Part shown: piece by piece, positions 5,874 through 10,411 of the stretch
Layout of the letters: the number at the start of each line of letters is the position of its first letter
Numbering within the stretch: the stretch's first letter is position 1
Source of the DNA: Candidatus Dormiibacterota bacterium
GTDB lineage: Bacteria > Chloroflexota > Dormibacteria > Dormibacterales > Dormibacteraceae
Assembly (NCBI GenBank): GCA_955652585.1
Contig: CATPBF010000065.1
Span: forward strand, 1 to 10,411
Direction of reading: 5' to 3'
Length of the DNA stretch: 10,411 nucleotides
The notes under the pieces: generated by a model
Databases searched by the model: none
Told to the model about the DNA's origin: nothing
What the model saw: only the letters and a program-made list of their open reading frames with translations
Position numbers and translations under genes: made by a program

Positions 5874-7036
5874 AGGCCTCGATCCTTTCTGTCGACGTCG
5901 CCGGCAAGAAAGTCCTCGTGCGCGAGGACTTCAACGTCCCCATGGCCAACGGCGCCATCACCGACACGACCCGAATCATGGGTGCGATCCCGACGTTGCG
6001 GGATCTCATGCATCGCGGAGCGAGGACGATCGTCATGTCGCACCTCGGCCGTCCGACCGGCGCCGACCCGGCGCTGTCGCTGCGGCCCATCGCGCGCGAG
6101 CTCTCAACGCATCTCTGGGGCGAGGTCCCGTTCGCGTCGGAATGCGTCGGCCCGATGGCCGAGTCTGCGGTCGGCCGGCTCCAGCCGGGCAAGGTGCTGC
6201 TGCTCGAAAACGTCAGGTTCCATCCGGAAGAAGAGAACAACGACCCAGAGTTCGCGCGCCAGCTTGCCTCGCACGGCGAGATCTACTGCAATGACGCTTT
6301 CGCGGTCTCCCACCGCGCCCATGCGTCGGTGGTCGGCGTCGCCAACTACCTACCGGCGTACGCCGGTCCGCTGATGCTGGCGGAGCTCGAAGCGCTGCAC
6401 GCGGTGATCGACATCCCCAAGAGACCGCTCTTCGCGGTCATCGGCGGGGCCAAGGTCTCCACCAAGATCAACCTGTTCAACAACCTCATCAAAAAGGTCG
6501 ACGCGCTGCTGATCGGCGGCGCGATGGCGAACACGTTCCTCCGCGCCCAGGGCTTTCCGACCGGGCGGAGCCTGGTCGAGGAGGAGTCCGTCGAGGCCGC
6601 CAACGAGATCTGGAAGATCTTCGGCAACCGCCTGGTCCTCCCGGTCGACCTCGTGTGCGCCCAACAGGTCCAGCCGGGGCAGGAGCTACGTCTCTTCCCC
6701 GCCAACGCCGTCGAGCCCGGGTGGATTGCCCTCGACATCGGCCCGCAGTCGGTCGCCCTGTTCGCGGAGCGGCTCCGCGGCGCCGGCACCATCGTCTGGA
6801 ACGGGCCGATGGGGGTCTTCGAGATCCCGGAGTTCGGACCCGGAACACGGGGTGTGGGGGAGGCGATCGCGAGTTCGGGCGCTTACACTCTCGTCGGTGG
6901 CGGCGACACCGCCGCGGCGATCGACGCGCTCGGGCTGACCGGCCGCTTCTCATGGGTATCGACTGGCGGCGGAGCCACGCTCGAGTACCTCGAGGGGCGG
7001 GAACTGCCTGGAGTTGCGATTCTTAAGGAGGCCTGA
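5870..7036 (+). CDS. pgk: Phosphoglycerate kinase, predicted CTG start
   Basis: It transfers phosphate from 1,3-bisphosphoglycerate to ADP, taking the product of the gap enzyme just upstream. The 388-residue monomer shows VLVREDFNVP (15-24), SHLGRPTG (57-64), LLENVRFHPEEENN, YCNDAFAVSHRAHAS, GGAKVSTKI, WNGPMGVFE, the nucleotide-binding GGGDT (343-347) and STGGGATLEYLEG near the C-terminus. The family begins M-K-x-S/L directly before the first strand; that Met aligns with CTG 5870, which overlaps the gap stop as CTGA. No ATG, GTG or TTG exists in frame between this codon and a GTG at 5816, which would add 18 residues unlike any PGK N-terminus and overlap gap by 58 nt. Coupled re-initiation at CTG is the better reading, though not proved. 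The enzyme call is certain. Confidence 0.95.
   Translation: MKASILSVDVAGKKVLVREDFNVPMANGAITDTTRIMGAIPTLRDLMHRGARTIVMSHLGRPTGADPALSLRPIARELSTHLWGEVPFASECVGPMAESAVGRLQPGKVLLLENVRFHPEEENNDPEFARQLASHGEIYCNDAFAVSHRAHASVVGVANYLPAYAGPLMLAELEALHAVIDIPKRPLFAVIGGAKVSTKINLFNNLIKKVDALLIGGAMANTFLRAQGFPTGRSLVEEESVEAANEIWKIFGNRLVLPVDLVCAQQVQPGQELRLFPANAVEPGWIALDIGPQSVALFAERLRGAGTIVWNGPMGVFEIPEFGPGTRGVGEAIASSGAYTLVGGGDTAAAIDALGLTGRFSWVSTGGGATLEYLEGRELPGVAILKEA
7025..7031 (+). promoter_or_regulatory. Shine-Dalgarno for tpiA inside the pgk end
   Basis: AAGGAGG is nearly the full anti-16S complement, but it lies 13 nt before the TTG at 7045 and 25 nt before the GTG at 7057. This favours TTG, with loose spacing. 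Confidence 0.55.
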
Positions 7037-7044
7037 GAGCTAGA

Positions 7045-7836
7045 TTGCCGGCTCGTGTGAGCCCCAAAGCTCTGCTCGCCGCCAACTGGAAGATGAATCC
7101 GGTCAATGCGGGCGACGCCCTCGACCTCGTGAAGGGTGTGATGCCCGCGGCCACCAGCCACCCGGAGCTCGTCGAAGTGGCGATCTTTCCCCCCTACCCG
7201 TGGCTGCTCGGGATCGCCGAGGTCATCGAGGGCACGACCGTCAAGCTCGGCGCCCAGGACTGCTTCTGGGAGATGTCGGGCGCCTACACGGGTGAGGTTT
7301 CGCCGGCGATGCTCAAGGGCTGGTGCCAGTGGGTCATCATCGGCCACTCCGAGCGCCGCGCGTACCTGGGCGAGACCGACGACATGGTCGCGCGCAAGAC
7401 CGCGGCGGCGCTGGCGAACGAGCTGAGCGTGATCATGTGTGTGGGCGAGCTCGATGAGCACTACGAGGCCGGCAAGACTGCCGAGGTGGTCACCGCCCAG
7501 GTCAGGGCCGGCCTTGCCCTTTGTTCCGCGGACGACTCTGCCCGCCTCGTGATCGCCTACGAGCCGGTGTGGGCCATCGGCTCAGGCAAAAGCGCCGATC
7601 CCGAGCACGCTTACACGACGATGCGGTCGATCCGTCGCATCGTCGGTGAGCTGATCGGCGCAGGCGCGGCCAAGAAGGTACGCGTGCTCTATGGAGGCAG
7701 TGTCAACGCCGGCAACGTGGAGTCATATGTCGAGCTGCCTCTGTGCGACGGCTGCCTGGTCGGCGGAGCCAGCCTCAACGCCGAGGAGTTCGCCAAGATC
7801 GTCGATGTGACCGCGGCGGTGTACCACCATCGCTAG
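7045..7836 (+). CDS. tpiA: Triosephosphate isomerase
   Basis: It interconverts dihydroxyacetone phosphate and glyceraldehyde 3-phosphate, feeding the gap step. The 263-residue TIM barrel has the substrate-binding Asn14 and Lys16 in AANWKMN, the electrophile His101 in IIGHSERR, the catalytic Glu173 in AYEPVWAIGSGK with the loop-6 lid, and the phosphate-binding LYGGSVNAGN near the end. All active-site residues are present. The TTG at 7045 lies 8 nt after the pgk stop. A GTG at 7057 (residue 5) would give MSPKALLAANWKMN, which also fits the family, so the exact start is open; either way it is not ATG. The close spacing argues for one transcript with gap and pgk. Confidence 0.95.
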   Translation: MPARVSPKALLAANWKMNPVNAGDALDLVKGVMPAATSHPELVEVAIFPPYPWLLGIAEVIEGTTVKLGAQDCFWEMSGAYTGEVSPAMLKGWCQWVIIGHSERRAYLGETDDMVARKTAAALANELSVIMCVGELDEHYEAGKTAEVVTAQVRAGLALCSADDSARLVIAYEPVWAIGSGKSADPEHAYTTMRSIRRIVGELIGAGAAKKVRVLYGGSVNAGNVESYVELPLCDGCLVGGASLNAEEFAKIVDVTAAVYHHR

Positions 7837-7855
7837 GCAAGTAGGAATTCTGGTC

Positions 7856-8593
7856 TTGCTCCGGCACGGCCAGAGCACGTGGAACCTCGAGAACCTCTTC
7901 ACCGGCTGGCACGACGTGCCCCTCAGCGATCTGGGGGTGACCGAGGCGAAAGAGGCTGGGAGATTGATGCAGGCGGCCGGCCTCGCACCCGCCGTCGTCC
8001 ATACCTCGGTCCTCGTGCGCGCGATCCAGACCGCGGACCTCGCGCTGGCCGAGATGAAACGCACGTGGATCCCGGTGCGGCGCAGCTGGCGGCTCAACGA
8101 GCGGCATTACGGCGCCCTGCAGGGCTTGAACAAGCAGCAAACCGCCGAGCGGTTTGGCGAAGACAAGGTGAAGGTCTGGAGGCGCAGCTATGACGTCCGG
8201 CCCCCCGCACTGGAGACCAAGGACGAGCGTCATCCGTCGCACGATCCGCGATATGCCGGCCTGCCTCCGGAGCTCCTCCCCGATACGGAATGCCTGAAGG
8301 ACGTGGTCGAGCGGATGCTCCCGTACTGGTACGACAGCATCGCGCTCGACCTCGGTCGCGAGCCGTGTGTCTTGGTATCGGCCCACGGCAACAGCCTGCG
8401 GGCGCTCGTCAAGCACCTCGATGGGCTGACCGAACAGCAGGTGGTGGACCTGGACATTCCGACGGGCGTGCCGAGGGTCTACGAGCTCAATCACGACTTC
8501 ACGCCGCGGTCGAGCACGTACCTCGGCGACCCCAAGGAGATCGAGCGCCGCGCGGCCGCCGTCCGCAACCAGGCGAAATCCCAAGCTCGTTAG
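7856..8593 (+). CDS. gpmA: 2,3-bisphosphoglycerate-dependent phosphoglycerate mutase
   Basis: It converts 3-phosphoglycerate to 2-phosphoglycerate, the step after PGK, through a phospho-histidine. The dPGM form of the histidine-phosphatase family is shown by LRHGQSTWN (phosphorylated His4), RAIQTA (Arg55), LNERHYGALQGLNK (Glu82), the dPGM signature WRRSYDVRPPAL (109-120), SAHGNSLRALVKHL (His177) and DIPTGVPRVYEL. The TTG at 7856 has AGGA 9 nt upstream and yields 245 residues, but it cuts off the first strand: the family reads M-x-LVLLRHG, and here codons GGA-ATT-CTG-GTC precede the TTG. An ATT at 7847 or CTG at 7850 would restore this strand. No ATG, GTG or other TTG is in frame after the stop at 7808. 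Its place between tpiA and sodA is unlike the usual tpiA-secG order. Confidence 0.94.
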   Translation: MLRHGQSTWNLENLFTGWHDVPLSDLGVTEAKEAGRLMQAAGLAPAVVHTSVLVRAIQTADLALAEMKRTWIPVRRSWRLNERHYGALQGLNKQQTAERFGEDKVKVWRRSYDVRPPALETKDERHPSHDPRYAGLPPELLPDTECLKDVVERMLPYWYDSIALDLGREPCVLVSAHGNSLRALVKHLDGLTEQQVVDLDIPTGVPRVYELNHDFTPRSSTYLGDPKEIERRAAAVRNQAKSQAR

Positions 8594-8627
8594 ACTGGTT
8601 TCACAATCAAGATCGCAGCCTGCACAT

Positions 8628-8636
8628 AAGGGAGAG
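8628..8636 (+). promoter_or_regulatory. Ribosome binding site of sodA
   Basis: AAGGGAGAG ends 8 nt before the ATG at 8645. The 51-bp gap after gpmA is the widest in this part of the run; no convincing promoter was found in it. Confidence 0.6.
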
Positions 8637-8644
8637 AACCCGCC

Positions 8645-9247
8645 ATGGCCTATGAGCTTCCGCCGCTTCCATACGCGTTCGACGCGCTCGAGCCGCACAT
8701 CGACGCGAAGACCATGGAAATCCACCACGACAAACACCACGCCGCTTACGTCAACAACGCCAACGGCGCCCTGGAGAAACACCCCGAGCTGGCCAAGAAG
8801 TCGGTTGAAGATCTGCTGCGCGGGATCAGCTCGGTGCCAGAGGACGTGCGCACGGTGCTGCGCAACAACGCCGGTGGGCATTCGAATCACTCCATCTTCT
8901 GGACGATCATGGGCCCTCATGGCGGTGGCGCTCCCTCAGGACGACTCGGCGACGCGATCAAGAGCACCTTTGGCAGCTACGACACGCTCAAGGAGCAGCT
9001 GCAGAAGGCGGGCGTGGGCCAGTTCGGGAGCGGCTGGGCCTGGCTGCTGGCGGACTCGGGCGGCAAGCTCTCGGTCAAGTCCTACCCGAATCAGGACAGC
9101 CCTTACATGGAGAACCTGACGCCCGTCCTCGGTGTGGACGTCTGGGAGCACGCTTACTACCTGAAGTACCAGAACAAGCGCGCGGACTACGTCGCCGCTT
9201 GGTTCAACACCCTCAACTGGAAAGCCATCGAGGCGCGCTACCACTAG
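8645..9247 (+). CDS. sodA: Superoxide dismutase, Mn/Fe family, probably Mn-type
   Basis: It dismutates superoxide to oxygen and hydrogen peroxide. The 200-residue length is usual for the family. The four metal ligands are His27 (MEIHHDKHH), His82 (GGHSNHSIFW), Asp165 and His169 (DVWEHAYYLKY). Gly77-Gly78 before the second ligand and Gln150 in PNQDSP, the C-terminal-domain glutamine, are hallmarks of the manganese form; Fe enzymes carry this glutamine in the N-terminal domain instead. There is no signal peptide, so it is cytosolic. The ATG has a good ribosome site. It is followed at only 4 nt by secG, an unusual neighbour that suggests shared transcription with the glycolysis run. Confidence 0.96.
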   Translation: MAYELPPLPYAFDALEPHIDAKTMEIHHDKHHAAYVNNANGALEKHPELAKKSVEDLLRGISSVPEDVRTVLRNNAGGHSNHSIFWTIMGPHGGGAPSGRLGDAIKSTFGSYDTLKEQLQKAGVGQFGSGWAWLLADSGGKLSVKSYPNQDSPYMENLTPVLGVDVWEHAYYLKYQNKRADYVAAWFNTLNWKAIEARYH

Positions 9248-9251
9248 GCCG

Positions 9252-9506
9252 ATGGCACAGGTCAAGAACGCGCTCATCATCATCGAGGTCGTCCTGGCCG
9301 TCCTTTTGATGGCCGGGGTCTTGATCCAGACGCCGAAGGCGACCGGCCTTGGCGGCACCATCGGCGGTGGCGGCGACGGGCTGGGCGGTGGGTACCGCAC
9401 CCGCCGCGGGCTGGAGCGGCAGGTGTACTGGACCACGTGGGTGCTTACTGTCGCGTTCCTGCTGTGCTCGCTGGGCAACATCTGGGTGACGACTCATCCG
9501 AAGTAG
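9252..9506 (+). CDS. secG: Preprotein translocase subunit SecG
   Basis: SecG is the small accessory membrane subunit of the SecYEG channel and helps SecA-driven export. The 84-residue protein has two membrane segments, about 7-26 (NALIIIEVVLAVLLMAGVLI) and about 58-78 (VYWTTWVLTVAFLLCSLGNI), joined by a glycine-rich loop with GLGGTIGGGGDGLGGG and then RTRRGLERQ, the typical SecG layout. It ends the tpiA-secG part of the conserved cluster, here separated by gpmA and sodA. The upstream region has no clear ribosome site, so coupling to sodA is likely. The downstream lipoprotein frame overlaps its end. Confidence 0.92.
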   Translation: MAQVKNALIIIEVVLAVLLMAGVLIQTPKATGLGGTIGGGGDGLGGGYRTRRGLERQVYWTTWVLTVAFLLCSLGNIWVTTHPK

Positions 9507-10411
9507 GTCGTTCCGCCGCGACCTGGTCGCGGGAATCGTGCTGGTGGCGCTGGTGGCGTGCCAGCCCGTGGCGACCGTGCCCAAGCCGGCCCGTGGTGGC
9601 ACGGCGGTGGAGGCTCTGGTCGGCAACGCCGGCGTGTTGAACCCGCTGTTCGAGGCCGACGACAGCGCCCGCGACGTCGACAGCGTGATCTACCAGGGCC
9701 TCACCACCGTGAAGGACGACCAGAACGTGACCGGCCTGCTCGCGACCGATTGGCTGATCTCCAATGACCACCTGACCTACACCTTCAACGTGCGCACCGG
9801 CGTGAAGTGGGCAGACGGGCAGCCGTTCACACGCGATGACGTGCTGTTCACGTTCCACGTCCTCCAGGACCTCGAGTACACACTTCCCGGGGCGGTGGAC
9901 TGGCGGCAGGTGGGGGTGGCCGCGGGCGGCCCGAATCAGGTCGTGTTCAGCTTGAAGGCTCCGAGCGCGGGCTTTCCGCTGGCGCTCCGCATCGGCATCA
10001 TCGCCAAGCACCTGTTCGACGGGATGGCCCCGGCCCAGATCATCGCGAGTCAGTTCAGCGGCATCCGCGCGCTGGGCACTGGTCCATTCAAAGTCGCGGG
10101 CATCAACTCGCTCGCCATCACGCTGGATCGCAACCCGTTTGCGGACCCGCAGCCATACCTCGACCACCTGATCCTCCGCACCTACCCGGTTTCCGACCCC
10201 CAGATGGCGATCCGCGCTGTGCTGCAGGGGGCTGCCGATCTCGTCGGCGGCCTCGAGCCGCAGGAGGTGCTCGCGCTCCAGGGCCGCACCGACGTGAACG
10301 TGCAGGACGTGCGGACATTCACCAACGCCTTCGTGGCGTTCAATCCCGAGGGCACGAGCAAGGTGTTCTTCGGTGACGTGAAGGTCCGGCTCGCGCTGAC
10401 CCAGGCAATCG
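9496..10411 (+). CDS. ABC transporter substrate-binding lipoprotein, family 5 (peptide/nickel type), 3' end outside window
   Basis: This is the extracytoplasmic binding subunit of a Dpp/Opp-type importer; peptides are the likeliest ligands but cannot be fixed. About 305 residues are visible of the usual 500 or more. Family features are VIYQGLTTVKDDQNVTGLLA, the signature LTYTFNVRTGVKWADGQPFTRDDVLFTF (9774-9854), GTGPFKV (10075-10095) and RNPF. The frame is open to the edge. From an ATC at 9496 the protein begins with a basic n-region (IRSRSFRR), a hydrophobic stretch and the lipobox LVAC with Cys22, a textbook lipoprotein signal. GGTGA lies 6 nt before that ATC. The first standard start, GTG 9538, leaves only seven residues before the Cys and no charged region. 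An 11-nt overlap with secG suggests coupling. The product call is firm; the start is tentative. Confidence 0.88.
   Translation, partial: MRSRSFRRDLVAGIVLVALVACQPVATVPKPARGGTAVEALVGNAGVLNPLFEADDSARDVDSVIYQGLTTVKDDQNVTGLLATDWLISNDHLTYTFNVRTGVKWADGQPFTRDDVLFTFHVLQDLEYTLPGAVDWRQVGVAAGGPNQVVFSLKAPSAGFPLALRIGIIAKHLFDGMAPAQIIASQFSGIRALGTGPFKVAGINSLAITLDRNPFADPQPYLDHLILRTYPVSDPQMAIRAVLQGAADLVGGLEPQEVLALQGRTDVNVQDVRTFTNAFVAFNPEGTSKVFFGDVKVRLALTQAI

Noticed and set aside
7033..7035. CTG overlapping the pgk stop (CTGA) as a tpiA start, parallel to pgk
   Set aside because: It lies 1 nt after the AAGGAGG site, too close for initiation, and would add residues not seen in the family.
7775..8920. Minus-strand frame of 381 codons opposite gpmA and sodA
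   Set aside because: It covers two well-defined enzymes and their junction, so it is a coding shadow.

Overview
The window is GC-rich, and its coding strands strongly prefer G or C at third codon positions. The plus-strand gene order whiA - gap - pgk - tpiA - (gpmA - sodA) - secG is the arrangement known around whiA in Actinobacteria and related Gram-positive-type (Terrabacteria) lineages. With WhiA, a 13E12/DUF222-type gene and LexA boxes of the Gram-positive type, this suggests a high-GC actinobacterium, or a soil lineage near Chloroflexota/Dormibacterota. The phylum is inference; no rRNA or tRNA gene is present.

Left part (1-3803, all minus strand). Reading leftwards from the divergent point at about 3804 come: an E1-alpha-like 2-oxoacid dehydrogenase subunit with badly degraded thiamine-diphosphate motifs; an intact-looking E1-beta subunit 4 nt after it; a creatinase-like M24 'pita-bread' protein that lacks the usual metal ligands; and, cut by the window edge, a DUF222 (13E12 repeat family) gene. 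The DUF222 gene has its own near-consensus promoter carrying two LexA-box-like palindromes, and its transcript is predicted to be leaderless.

Right part (3880-10411, all plus strand). A compact run encodes the sporulation/cell-division regulator WhiA, then GAPDH, phosphoglycerate kinase, triosephosphate isomerase and a dPGM-type phosphoglycerate mutase (four consecutive lower-glycolysis steps), a Mn-type superoxide dismutase, the SecG translocon subunit, and the first 300 or so residues of a family-5 peptide/nickel-type ABC substrate-binding lipoprotein that runs off the right edge. Spacing is tight: gap/pgk overlap by 4 nt, tpiA starts 8 nt after pgk, and secG lies 4 nt after sodA. This suggests one or two long transcripts.

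The most unusual feature is translation initiation. Homology places the starts of whiA (ATT, behind a strong Shine-Dalgarno), pgk (CTG, overlapping the gap stop as CTGA), tpiA (TTG or GTG), gpmA (TTG, CTG or ATT) and the lipoprotein (ATC, the only start giving a proper signal peptide) at non-ATG codons, while gap, sodA and secG use ATG. The other points worth checking are the dual-LexA-box DUF222 promoter, the E1-alpha that seems unable to bind ThDP normally, and the M24 protein without a metal site.
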